This document shows, in pieces, positions 53,092 to 64,000 of a stretch of DNA of 64,000 bases. The stretch's first letter is position 1. Every line of letters begins with the position of its first letter. The notes beneath the pieces are model-generated. The model ran no database searches and had not been told where the DNA came from. It saw nothing but the letters and a program-made list of their open reading frames with translations. Source of the stretch: Davidsoniella eucalypti (lineage: Eukaryota; Ascomycota; Sordariomycetes; Microascales; Ceratocystidaceae); NCBI GenBank assembly GCA_004009845.1, contig RMBW01000067.1, positions 62,001 through 126,000 of the forward strand. The letters are read 5' to 3'. The position numbers and the translations under genes were made by a program.

Positions 53092-54168
53092 ATGCGTACT
53101 TTTTCTCGACTATTCCGTGTGCCGCGACCCAAGGTGCGTCAGTGATAAAAAAAACAGCGATAAAAACTATAGCCTATTATTAGGCTTTTCTTCATCAGCT
53201 CAAACGATAAAGCAAGCGGCAACTCCTTATTGTTTTTTTTTTTTGCCTGCCATTTCCTGATTTGTAGTGGCCTTCTTTTCAATTGTTACTGTGTTGTCTT
53301 TGTTGCATACAATGGACGAGATGAGATGCCGCCCCAAAATCTGGATTCAGGAGTGCCGAATGATGTAGTAGTCGCAAGCAGTTAGCTGCATATGTAATAT
53401 GTCAACTCAAAATGCTAACTAGTGTGTCTTTTTTTTTTTCCGCCGATATAGAAGTTCTTGGGATGTGTTAGCCTCGAAACTGCCACTGAAGTCTTCGCTG
53501 TGGTTCTGGCCTTCAACAAGGCCACCGGAATCTATGGCCTCCTCGCCATCTTGACAGGCTACGAATTGAATGCTCTACAAATACCAACGTACCTATACTC
53601 GATCGCTATTATCGCCTGCCTTGCGTATCTGGTCCCGCATCTGCGGAAACAGAGCCCGTTCGAATGTCTGGCCCTCGCATGGCTGTACATTGTCGACTCG
53701 TTCATCAATCTCGCGCTTACCATCTCCTTTGCCGCCACTTGGTACGTCGCTAGAGCCGCCGAGGATGCCCAGGCCGATGATTCCGTGACGTCTCAAATGC
53801 CTTTGAAGGTCTCGGGTGGCAGCTTGTCCGCAAAGGCAGCGTCCAGCATGCCCCACGATACAGCCTTTAGCATTGTGCTTATATCGCTTGTTACATTGAC
53901 TCGCTTTTACCTGTGCTTCGTCGTTGCTGCTTTTGCTCAGCAATGCCTTAGACGCCATATCGACCGTCTTGGCGACAACGAGGACCCCATCAAGCAACTG
54001 GGTGCCCCCTTCACCGAGGACTGTGCCGAGGGCCACACATGGCGCGGCAAGCTGGCTCGAGTCATGATCAAGACTGGTCGGTCATACTGGCTCGACGCCT
54101 CAGATCAGGATGAGTGGGCGCGGTCCATGAACGCGCGATTCCGCAAGGTCTCGGATGACATTGTATGA
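53092..54168 (+). CDS. KEI1: Inositol phosphorylceramide synthase regulatory subunit Kei1
   Basis: Exons 53092-53133 and 53452-54168 give 252 residues. Kei1 is the fungal-specific subunit that activates and positions the Aur1 catalytic subunit in the Golgi, where IPC is made. The first exon gives a basic cytosolic start (MRTFSRLFRVPRPK); the second begins KFLGCVSLETATEVFAVVLA, the DUF1753 signature, and continues FNKATGIYGLLAILTGYELN. Four membrane spans are visible at about residues 20-45, 60-78, 90-112 and 148-175. The C-terminal tail carries the conserved LARVMIKTGRSYWL. The 318-bp intron is long for this window and ends after a T10 tract. No ATG exists in the second exon before the conserved start, so the first exon is required. 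Confidence 0.9.
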
Positions 54169-57152
54169 TCGATAATTTCGTTCTATTGCTATTGCTATTG
54201 CTATTGCTATTGCTACATGACGCGAAACATGATGATCAAGTCACCCGCTTGATTTATGTGCAGTGCACTACCTTCTAGATCGGCTGTGTTGTATTCGATC
54301 GACCAAAACCTGTCTCTTATAATCTATTATGTTCAATATCTGTATATGGGGTAGCGGTCTTTTCTGCTTTTTCTGCTTTTTTTTTTCTTTGAGGCGTCAG
54401 GTTTATTTTTTCAATTTTGTTTACCTACCATCCACTACGCAAGTACGGCCATATGAATGTCATCTTCCGGGTCTGGAATAGAGACATGATGTTACGGGTT
54501 TGTTTATCGCTATGAATCAGCAACTTTTGAGTTACAGTTACACACTACTATCACTACAGCGTTTTTTATTTTTAATCAGAGCATCGATATAAGCTGGTGC
54601 GTTGCTATTGCTGATGCCGGCGCCAGCCAGTAAAGTTGGCATAAGCACTTTAAATTGTTGTTATCACAGCCAAAAAGAGCACCAGGTCGATGTTTATTCC
54701 CTCTCTTCTTCGATTCTATCTGCAAATTATTCATAGCATTAATAATCATCACCATTGGCAAGAGGATCAAAGTTTCAAAACTACCAGAATCTAAGTGAAA
54801 TTCATGTATCGTCGCCTCAAATTCAGTTTTCGTTCCAAAGGTCTCTGTTGTTTTCTTGTTGTGATGTTTTTTTTATTTTTGTTTTTTTAGATTGGGGGTT
54901 TTTGTCTCTTTTCTCGTATATACTTGTAATGCGTCAAGTAATAATGCGAGCGAATCCGATGTTGATAGGGGTAACAAGATAACAGTAACAGGCAACAGTC
55001 AAAGGGATCATGCGATTGGACTTCACTTCTTGGTCGCGTTTTATATTTGAGATGAACTTTATTTTTGCGCAAGCTGGGGGATGACATTGTTACATTGATT
55101 TAATAACTGTCTGCCTGTTGTTTGATGCTCCCGCTTATCAGCCATAATATAGTAGACTCGTACTGTAGACTTGTACTGTAGGAACGATTTGTTTGGAGGA
55201 TAGCCCGCGGGAAATAAATGGTAGCATGTTTTTTTCTTTTTTTCTAACCTTATGACTGATGACGTGCTGTTTGTATTAGACTTTGAGTCTCGGCGCGCTC
55301 CGATAGACTCTACGTTTGCCCGACAAGATAAGACAGAGTCGGGATACCGTTACTTGATGCAAGATAGTAGAGATATTGTCTCATATCTGATGGTCTTCAT
55401 GTGATTTATGACTCTTGTTATTGCCTTCAGCCGTAACAAAGCAGCCTCGGCGCGGCATTGACGTCCTTTAGGGATTCACTCCGGCAGGCCTGATGGCCCA
55501 AGGTTGCTAGAATATAGAACTGAGGCATTGATATTGATTTTTGCTGATATTTCACGGTCGGAGGTGACAGCGAAAGCGGGTGGTTTTAGGTGACACATGG
55601 GATCGGCAGCGATGGTGCGAGGAGAGTTGCAGATGATGCTATGCATCACGAATAGCTGTAAGTGAGCCAATACTACTGTAATGCTGCAGTAATGAATGTA
55701 CATATGTGTAAGCATTGCTACAATTGGTAATGCAGTCGGTAGACTCACCGACTAGCCGACTAGCGGCAGCAGGAGTTTTAGCGGCAAATGCATATTAGGG
55801 TCTTCCGTCAGTACAATCCGTCTAACCATCAGTGCAATTGTACAAGGCTTTTGGCTTTGGTGGCTGAGGTATAGCATGTCGTTGATTGGAGGGCTGTGAC
55901 GTCTCAAGGTGGTGGTTCCTGGGCTGGTGTAGATACAACCACAACTAAAAACAAAACAACAGCTAAACTACAGCTACAAGATGCAGGTAGGTTGCCATTT
56001 AACCATCTGCCATACCAAAGGGGTAAAAAGACGTAAACGAAAAGAGTCGACAAGAAGAAACGCCATTCAGGATTCGCAGATGCGAGAAAGGCCGGAACCG
56101 GTGAGGCAAACAAGGGAGACGGGGCTTTTTTATTTATTTATGTTTAATTTGGGTTTCCAAGAGGACTACTAGTACGAGACAAACTAGGCTGGCCAAAGAA
56201 AGACGATATAAAGAGCTCAGAATCACATCATTGGTTGTGCTGTTGGTCAAACTCGCTACGCCTAGTCTGATGGATATTTGTGAAATAGTAGTTGTACATA
56301 TGTATACTACAAGTATGTATATTTATATCTATGTATACGTCTTCATAGCTCGATAAGATTAATGATTAAAAAACCCGTACGTATAAGTATGTATATTTTC
56401 CATGTGGTTCCAATGTCGTCACCGGAGTCGCTGCAGCTTAGAAATCTACACCAAGGACAGACACAGCAAACAAGAGAACAAAACACATGAACCGCGGTAC
56501 AAACCCAAAAGGAGGCAACTCAGCACGACAACCATAAAACCCCCCAAAAAGCGTTGTATGCTGGCGGTGGTGCAATAGGCCTGGAGAGCGCTAAATGATC
56601 ACGCAATCCGAAGATAGATGGGCCCCCACTATGGCCATGTCGCCAACATTGATTCTGGCCAACCCAATTGCAGGCAGTTACAAAGCACGGCTGTCGAATG
56701 GGCAGTCTGACAGAGGGCTTTTTTGCGGGGAGTTCCCAATCGGGAGCAGCAGAGCGAAACTTCCTAGTTCGATGACAATGACAAACAAAAAGAAAAAAGC
56801 CTATCAAAATATGAGTACCGTAGTAATAGCAATGGTAATAGTAGTAATTGCAGCAGCACGGTAGCAGCCAGGTCAGAGACGGCTCGCTACTAGTATTGTT
56901 TTTCTTTTCTTTTTCCTTCTCTCTCTCAATCTACGATGGATTAATTATATAATTACTTGACTAAAAATTCTTCACCGGACCCGTCTAGCAACTAAGTCCT
57001 CACTAGTCTCTAGTCTGTCGTCCTCTTGCGGGAGAGAGAGTGGACACATCCTGAGCTTGCCGGTTTGCTAGCAAGTCAAGGCCATTCCCTTTTATCGTGG
57101 ACACCCCTCCTCTTCGAAGTTGGGGCTCTCCTCCCCTTCCTCTTCTTCTACT
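54169..57152. other. 3-kb gene-free stretch between KEI1 and the sulfite reductase gene
   Basis: The longest stretch without a gene here. Holds the KEI1 3' UTR and, presumably, the sulfite reductase promoter. Contains several short repeats: a hexamer array (listed), GTAGACT(C/T)GTACT twice at about 55152-55177, CCGACTAG twice near 55749-55766, and AAGTATGTATATT twice (about 56310 and 56386). No tRNA or snoRNA signature and no convincing open frame; short frames on both strands lack domain or splicing support. Confidence 0.55.
54183..54214. repeat. Hexanucleotide microsatellite (CTATTG)n, about five copies
   Basis: Perfect array starting 15 bp after the KEI1 stop, so it should be part of its 3' UTR. 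Confidence 0.9.
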
Positions 57153-60100
57153 ATGTCGCTGCGCTTCTGGCAGACTAGCATATCTCCTCCAGACCCGCGA
57201 TCACCCCGAGAAGCAGCAATGTCCGGCGCACAGGTCGTTGGCTCCCCGAGCGAGGCCGGTAAGTCTTTGGTCTGTTCTTTTGTTGTTGCTATTACTGCTT
57301 CTGCTGTTGCTGTCTATTCAGTCTGCCTGCCTGCCCGTCCTGATTCCCAGCCCACCTCTCCCATCTTCGGGGCGGCAGCCGTGGCTGTTGATGCCGCCAT
57401 AGCTACGGTTGTTGGCCGCCACAACAGTTACACCCACGGCTGCGTCGTACCGGCTTCACCCAACGCCACTTCCACGCAGCAGTCCAGCCGTTGCCGACGG
57501 TGTTTGTTATTGTTATGAGAAAACACCTCAAATCATATCTCCTTCCCTACCTCGTTACACTTAACCTCCAAGACGTTCTATCACACCTACAGCCCAGCTG
57601 CGGCCTTGCCTCCTACTATACTCTCTTGAATCTCGCTTGCTAACATCATGCGATCTTGCCCGTTTCGCAGTGGCTCGCATCGCTTACCTTTCTAGCGATG
57701 TCGTCATTTCAGTCCAGCCCTCTCTCGATTCCGACTCCGAATTCTCACCATTGCTCAAGGGCTTTGCTTCACAACAAATCAAGAGCCTCGTCTCGGCTTC
57801 TGGAAGCGCCACTGAGGTATGTGTTCTCACTATCCTTTCCTACCTGTGAAGTTGCCAGTGACGGCGACGCTTCTTGTACTGCCTCTTTTTCTTTCTACCA
57901 AGGCGTTTGGCTAACCTTGCACACAATTTCAGGTTGTCCCTGTTCGCTACAATGCCGATCCTCTTCTATCAGTCTTTGCGCCTGTCCGCTCAGGACGTCT
58001 CACCAGCGTCACTACTTCGTCAACCATTCTGGTGCAGTCTATTGGCCACCTCTACAAGCTGGCCAGCTACCCTGTGGTGATCCATGTCTCTCTGTCTCCC
58101 AACGAGAGCCCTGATTACTCGCCAGTTACCTCTATCCGCAATGCTGGCTGGACCTTCTTGCAGTCTGAGACCGTCCAGGAGGCGCAGGATATGGCCGCGA
58201 CTGCCCATGCTCTGGCTGTCCGCTCCGGAAAGGGTGTTATCCATTTCTTTCCCGGCTCCATCTCTTCTGCCGACGAGGATGCCGTGAGCCCCGAGGCTCC
58301 TATCCTCATCAAGGCTCTGCTTGACTCTGACGCTATCACTGCCTATCAGGCCACTCCGTCGAGCCACACCTCCATCTATGCTAACGAGAAGACTTCCGCT
58401 CCTGCTCCTGCCGAGGGAGGCGAGGCTGCCCAGAAGCCTACTATTGCCACCTCCGAGGACATCTTTGTCTACGCCACCGATATCTGGTCCAAGCTTGCCG
58501 AGGCTACCGGCCGTCATTACCACGCCTTTGAGTATGTTGGCCCTCAGAATGCCACCAACTGCGTTTTTGTCTTTGGCGCCAACAGCCACGCTTTTGTCGA
58601 GGCTGTTTCCTCAGCCGGTGCCGACGAGGTTTTCGCCGGTACTGGTGTTCTCACTGCCCGTCTCTACCGCCCATGGCTCGGTGCCAAGCTTGTTGAGTCC
58701 ATTCCCAAGTCCATCAAGAGAATAGCTGTTCTGGAGCAAATCCGCCGTAAAACCACCAAGTGGGGTCCTCTGCTACTCGATGTTCTCACATCTATCAAGA
58801 GCGGTCCCGGCGGTGTTGAGGCTGTTGTCGGTCATCAACTAGGCAACCTTTCTGCTGCAACAATCAATCAAGCCCTTCGCGGTGTTATTCAGAACCTCAC
58901 CTCTGAGAAGCCCATCCAGAATCTTGAGGTCGGCATTGAAGCTACCTCATCTGCTACTGAGATCTACTCTCTTGAGACCCCAAAGGCCGAGACTGCCTAC
59001 ACCAAGATCCTGAACCAGCTTTTTGACCAGCGGGTGTTCATAGCGAATGCCCTGACTTCTGAGAACGCAGGCATTTCTAAGACTATTGCCACCACTCCCG
59101 AATTCGGTTTCGGTTCGCTGCTTGCGAGACGGGAGAAGCGCGCTCGCTTTGTCAACGATGCCAAGGCCGCCGCCTTTTCCAAGGAGTTTGCTTCTGAGGC
59201 TCCTTCCAAGTCACTTGCTAAATGGTCTCTTAACGTCAACGACACTTCCAAGTCCTCCGCAAACGCTGATGAGCTTATCAAAACCCTACAGGCTGATAAC
59301 AGCGCCCTGTCTCAACAACTACTCCAGAACCAGCGTCTTTTCCGCAAGGAGTCCTTGTGGCTGGTTGGCTCAGATGCTTGGTCTTACGATCTTGGCAACT
59401 CCGGTGTTCACCATGTCCTAGCTTCTGGTCAGAATGTTAACATGCTGATCATTGATTCCACCCCCTACTCTCAGCGCTCTGCTGCTGATGCTGCCCGTCG
59501 CAAGAAGGATATTGGTCTGTACGCCATGAACTTTAGTAATGTCTATGTTGCCTCAACTGCCGTCTACAGCTCATATACCCAGGTCCTCCAGGCTCTGATG
59601 GAGGCCGATAAGTTCGATGGACCCTCCGTCGTCCTTGCATACCTGCCCTACTACGGTGAGCATGATTCTGCTCTGACTGTGCTGCAGGAGACTAAGAAAG
59701 CCGTTGACATTGGCTACTGGCCTCTGTACCGCTGGAACCCTCGCAACGAGGAGCGTGGCGAGCCCAACTTCTCCCTTGACTCTGAGCGCATCAAGAAGGA
59801 ACTCAAGGATTTCCTATCCCGCGATAACCAGCTCACTCAGATCATGCAGAAGAACCCTCAATATGCTGCTACTCTGTCTCAAGATTTCGGCACTGAGGTT
59901 CGCACACAGCAGAAGCGCAAGGCCAAGGATGCTTATGACCAGCTACTTGAGGGTCTCTTCGGCGCCCCTCTCACTGTTCTTTACGCTTCAGATAACGGCA
60001 ATGCCACCGCCGTCGCCACCCGATTGGCCAACCGTGGTAAGGCTCGTGGTCTCAAAACCCAGGTCATGACCATGGAGGACTACCCTCTCGAGGATCTTCC

Positions 60101-62274
60101 TGCGGAGGAGAACATTGTCTTCATCACTTCCACTGCTGGACAGGGTGAATTCCCTCAGAATGCTCACGCCATGTGGACTGCCCTGAAGGACAACACCGAA
60201 CTGGATCTCACCTCCGTTAACTTCTCTGTCTTCGGTCTTGGTGACAGCCACTACTGGCCCCGCAAGGAGGACCGCATCTACTACAACAAGCCTGCCAAGG
60301 ATCTTGATCGTGTCCTGACCAACCTAGGCGCTAAGCGTTTGGCTGAAGTTGGCCTTGGTGATGACCAGGACCCTGATGGTTACCAAACTGGCTACAGTGC
60401 TTGGGAGCCCAAGATCTGGAGTGCTCTGGGTGTTGATAACGTTGATGGTCTTCCCGAAGAGCCCGCTCCGATTACCAATGAAGACATCAAGATTGCCTCC
60501 AACTTCCTCCGTGGTACCATTCTGGAGGGTCTCCGTGACACCAGCACCGGTGCCATATCAGAACATGACCAGCAGCTGACTAAGTTCCACGGTACTTATA
60601 TGCAGGATGACCGTGATATCCGTGATGAACGCAAGGCCCAAGGCCTAGAGCCTGCCTTCTCTTTCATGATTCGTTGCCGTCTTGATGGTGCTGTTGCCAC
60701 TCCCGCCCAATGGATTGCCATGGATGATATTGCCACCCACCTGGGTAACAACACTATGAAACTGACCACCCGTCAAACCTTCCAGTTCCACGGCATCGTC
60801 AAGGGCAAGCTCAAGCCTGCTATGCAGGCCATCAATCGTGCGCTGATGACCTCTCTGGCCGCTTGCGGTGACGTCAACCGTACTATCATGTGCTCTCCTA
60901 CTCTGAAGCACTCCATCTACCACAAGGAAATCTGGGAGTGCTCTCAGCGCATTAGTGCTCGCCTGCTACCTGCTACTCGTGCCTACCACGAGATTTGGCT
61001 CACTAATGACGATGAGACCAAGGTACAGATTGCTGGCGATGCTGTCCAGGACTTTGAGCCTCTGTACGGTCCTACTTACCTGCCCCGTAAGTTCAAGATC
61101 ACCATTGCTACGCCTCCTCACAACGATACCGATGTGTACGCCCACGATATCGGCCTGATTTCTATCCGTGGTGAAGACGGCCACCTTGCTGGTTTCAACA
61201 TGACCGCTGGTGGTGGTATGGGTACTACCCACAACAACAAGAAGACCTACCCTCAGACTGGTCGCATGATGGGCTTCGTCACTCCTGACCAAGTCGAGAT
61301 TGCTTGTGAAAAGGTTATGCTTGTGCAGCGCGACTTTGGTGACCGCAAGAACCGTAAGCATGCTCGCCTCAAGTACACTATCGACGACATGGGTGCCGAT
61401 GTTTTCCGTGCCAAGGTCGAGGAGCTATGGGGCCAGAAGTTCGGTCTCGCTCGTCCGTTCGAGTTCGAAAGCAACGTCGATGTCTTCGGCTGGATCAAGG
61501 ATGATGTCGGTCTGAATCATTTCACCATGTTCACCGAGAACGGTCGTATTGAGGATACTCCCGAGTTCCTGATGAAGACTGGTCTGCGTGACATCGCCCA
61601 GAAGACCAAGGGTGAGTTCCGTCTCACCGGTAACCAGCACGTTGTTCTCAGCAACATTGCCGACGAGGATCTCGAGGAGACCAAGGCCCTGCTCAAGAAG
61701 TGGAAGTTAGACAACACCCAGTTCTCGGGTCTGCGTCTCAGCTCATCGGCCTGTGTTGCCTTCCCTACTTGCGGTCTGGCCATGGCTGAGTCAGAGCGTT
61801 ATCTGCCAGTTCTGATTGGCAAGCTCGAGGGCTATCTTGAGGAGCTTGGCCTGCGTCACGACTCGATTGTCATGAGAATGACTGGTTGCCCCAACGGTTG
61901 CGCCCGGCCATGGCTTGCCGAGGTTGCCTTTGTCGGTAAGGCTTATGGTGCGTACAACATGTACCTAGGTGGTGGTTACCACGGCCAGCGTCTGAATAAG
62001 CTGTACCGCCAGAGCATCAAGGAAGAGGAGATACTGGCGACATTGAAGCCGCTACTCAAGAGATACGCTCTGGAGCGTGAGGAGGGCGAGCGTTTCGGAG
62101 ACTTCCTGATCCGTGTTGGCGTTATCAAGGCCACCACGGACGGCACCAACTTCCACGAGGGCGTAAGTGATTCTTCCTTCCAAAGCTATAATATCCCAAT
62201 GACATTCGAAGAACCCCTTGCTAACAGTACATCTCTTACAGATCCCCGATGAAGATGAAGAGGTGGCCGCGTAG
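57153..62274 (+). CDS. MET5: Sulfite reductase (NADPH) hemoprotein beta subunit
   Basis: Exons 57153-57258, 57671-57816, 57933-62162 and 62242-62274 give 1504 residues. Reduces sulfite to sulfide for Met/Cys synthesis. Domains: pyruvate:ferredoxin oxidoreductase-like N-terminal part (about 45-740, with SSTILVQSIGHLYKLASYPV), flavodoxin-like domain from about 760 (LYASDNGNATAVATRLANRG), and sulfite/nitrite reductase halves from about 965. The siroheme-Fe4S4 cysteines are C1358, C1364, C1403 and C1407 (CVAFPTC and CPNGC); their spacing of 6, 39 and 4 equals E. coli CysI. The size matches fungal Met5. The third and fourth exons join GTNFHEG to IPDEDEEVAA. The 412-bp first intron is long, so the first exon is the least certain part. 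Confidence 0.92.
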
Positions 62275-63495
62275 ATGAACATCTAACAATCGTAACCGAC
62301 CAGCCATCATCTATCTATACTAGTTTGTCTCCTCGCATTTTTGTTTGCCATATAGTTTTTTCGCATGTGTTTTTCTTTTTCTTTGTTTTTCTTCCATTCG
62401 TTGTCCTTTTTAATTTGGTTTCTGGGGATGGCTGACTCGGATTTGGTAAAGGAGCAGGCCATATATCGGGCAAGGGAAGGGTCGACAACAGCGTGATTAT
62501 CTTCTTTTTACAATTTTTTTTTCTCTTATTTTCTCTTGTGGCAGAGATGAAAGAAACAAAATACAAGGAGAGATATCTCACATAAAAAAATGCTGTTTTG
62601 TCTTTTTTTTTTTTTTTTTTTTTTACGTTTTTTTATTCACATATCTGTAGCATCTTCAAAGAGTCAAGATATCATATCGGCGTTGTGGTTAATGTAAATC
62701 AAACACTTAGTTTTCGAAACAATTCAGGAATATTAACATGAATAGTGAGTCCAAAGATACAATTGAAAAGTAAATGGCAATAGACAACTTAGTATACTTA
62801 GATGTATCAATCCACTTCACTAGTTAATCATTGACTATTCTATATCTTTGCAATGTGACATCACTCCTTTTTAATATTCATATAGTCAACTATTTATCAA
62901 TTCCATTTCGCTAATATATTTTCACACCAAAAGCCAACAGCACGATCTAACGACGATCGTTGAGATTGCACGCACTAGTATTCTATCTATGCACATCTAG
63001 TTTTGCCATGAAAGATTAAAAAGCACAAGCTAAGACTTTTACAAGAGCTATTATTGATATGATCGACTATAACCTCACAGTATAGATTTACAAGAAAAGA
63101 AAACCCAAATATCCATTCACAAGTACCAGGAATTGCACGATTTAGCCCCCAAAAAATAGAAGAGAAGAAATATCATGGGTCAAAGAGTAAAAAACAACGA
63201 TAAAAACAGAACAAATATCAGATAGACACGTCGTAAGGAGAGGTATACAGGGTGGAGAGTGGAAAGCATACATTAAAGGCAAAACTTGCCTACAGTAAGT
63301 TTAAAAAAAAACAGACGCCGATGTTGAAGAAACATAAAACACCAAAAGCCAGAAAAACTCAAACGTAAAAACGATAATGAGGAGAAAAAAATCAAGTCTC
63401 CTTTTTTGTTTGCATTTCCTCTGTTTGAAAAAATAGAGAAAAGAAAAGAACATAACATGGGAAAACAGTGCGAAAGAAACAAAAAAACAAAAAGA
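62275..63495. other. Intergenic, convergent 3' regions (sulfite reductase / chitin synthase)
   Basis: 1.2 kb, very AT-rich. A 22-nt T run at 62603-62624. No gene recognised. Confidence 0.6.
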
Positions 63496-64000
63496 TCAAC
63501 GGCGGCGGATCTTGTTAAACAGAGCCTTGGTCGGATCAAGAATCTTATCGTACCAATGGCCGGGCTTCCAGCCACCAGCACTAACTGCGCTGCCGTTTCC
63601 ACTACCGCCATTACTACTACCAGCGCCTCCAAAGAAGCCTAAATTAGGCTTATGGAGACCCAAACGCACCCGGCCTTCCACCGCCATGTTAACAACATTA
63701 ATGATAGCAAAAGCGGATGAACCGATGGCGCGGAACAGAGCTAGTGCGGCCACGGACCACATGATAAAACTCAAATAAAAGTTGCTACCTATGTCGTTAC
63801 CGCTGTAGATTTCGGACATGGCCATGGCTAGAATCGAGTTGGCAATCATCCAGATCATCACCATGTATGTACGCACACTCTTGTAGTAGTCCTCCTGCAG
63901 CTGAGATTCAGGCGTCGGCGGCTCAGCAACAACCAAACGATCACGGAGGTTACGCAGCGCCTCGTCATATCCCGAGTCAATATCCAGCTGCTCAGAAGGC
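63496..64000 (-). CDS. Chitin synthase (division 1, class I/II-like), C-terminal fragment (5' end outside window)
   Basis: Open frame from the right edge to the stop at 63496, 167 residues visible. Chitin synthases polymerise N-acetylglucosamine at the plasma membrane. The catalytic part lies outside; what remains is the end: a cytosolic stretch SEQLDIDSGYDEALRNLRDR, the conserved EDYYKSVRTYMVMIWMIANS, and three membrane segments (MVMIWMIANSILAMAMSE, FYLSFIMWSVAALALFRAIG and SSAFAIINVVNMAV), then a Gly/Ser-rich tail ending GHWYDKILDPTKALFNKIRR. The DYY-S-RT motif before the last spans is typical of division 1 enzymes; the exact class cannot be set from this piece. Confidence 0.88.
   Translation of the reverse strand, partial: PSEQLDIDSGYDEALRNLRDRLVVAEPPTPESQLQEDYYKSVRTYMVMIWMIANSILAMAMSEIYSGNDIGSNFYLSFIMWSVAALALFRAIGSSAFAIINVVNMAVEGRVRLGLHKPNLGFFGGAGSSNGGSGNGSAVSAGGWKPGHWYDKILDPTKALFNKIRRR

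Noticed and set aside
53593..54036. 147-codon antisense frame over KEI1
   Set aside because: No domain or splice context; the sense frame encodes a recognised family.
58020..58589. 189-codon open frame antisense to the sulfite reductase gene
   Set aside because: It mirrors a GC-biased codon pattern of the sense gene, has a Gly/Arg/Ser-biased translation and no domain; shadow frame.
1..64000. tRNA, rRNA, CRISPR arrays and telomere repeats
   Set aside because: Looked for B-box-like GGTTCGANNCC words, spaced direct repeats and TTAGGG arrays; found only isolated words in coding or intergenic DNA.

Overview
This window is nuclear DNA from a filamentous-type ascomycete fungus (Pezizomycotina). 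The evidence is compact protein genes on both strands; many short GT-AG introns (mostly 55-120 bp) with CTAAC/CTGAC-like branch sites; and fungal-specific genes, including the Kei1 subunit of IPC synthase, a division-1 chitin synthase, a GH125 mannosidase, an external Ca-binding NADH dehydrogenase and the F1Fo subunit f gene ATP17. I cannot assign a genus. I found no tRNA, rRNA, CRISPR or prokaryotic-type features. Exon borders are my own reading from splice signals, reading-frame continuity and family knowledge; none is backed by RNA data.

Layout. 0-5 kb: 3' end of a PRPP synthetase gene, then a large Cid1-type terminal nucleotidyltransferase (-). 5.7-9.1 kb: TFIIF alpha (+) converging on CWC26/Bud13 (-). 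9.8-13.9 kb: TRAPPIII subunit Trs85 and ESCRT protein Chm7 (+). 14.1-19.5 kb: a DNA/RNA-maintenance block with RAD18 (-) divergent from POL32 (+), RNase H2 subunit C (-) and the exonuclease REX4 (-). 19.9-25.5 kb: histone acetyltransferase ESA1 (+), a secreted GH125 mannosidase (+) and a PLP aminotransferase (-). 26.0-29.1 kb: MCM6 (+). 30.0-34.3 kb: a very large, mostly disordered protein of unknown function (-). 35.7-37.7 kb: ATP17 (-) divergent from NDUFS4 (+). 38.1-41.8 kb: GID8 (-) divergent from uridine kinase URK1 (+). 42.7-44.8 kb: external NADH dehydrogenase (+). 44.9-46.2 kb: a decayed pogo/Fot1-type DNA transposon with recognisable terminal inverted repeats and TA flanks. 46.4-49.5 kb: NOP53 (-) divergent from YPT6/RAB6 (+). 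50.2-54.2 kb: ribose-5-phosphate isomerase (-) divergent from KEI1 (+). 57.2-62.3 kb: sulfite reductase beta subunit (+). 63.5 kb to the end: the C-terminus of a chitin synthase (-).

How the genes relate. Most are single-copy housekeeping genes with no operon logic, but two head-to-head pairs look functionally matched. RAD18/POL32 are both needed for PCNA-linked damage tolerance; ATP17/NDUFS4 are both inner-membrane respiratory subunits. Their shared promoters carry plausible G1/S (MCB/SCB) and CCAAT elements respectively, and the MCM6 promoter has a tandem MCB core. A 14-bp E-box-centred motif is shared by the RAD18/POL32 promoter and the RNase H2C upstream region.

Most unusual features: (i) the terminal nucleotidyltransferase has about 450 extra residues between its second and third catalytic aspartates, and part of this resembles a retrotransposon Gag capsid domain; (ii) the ribose-5-phosphate isomerase seems built for two N-termini, with a mitochondrial-type presequence upstream of a strong second AUG and no AUG in between; (iii) the TIR-bounded transposon relic; (iv) unusual splicing: a 15-nt microexon in ATP17 and a GC-AG intron in YPT6.
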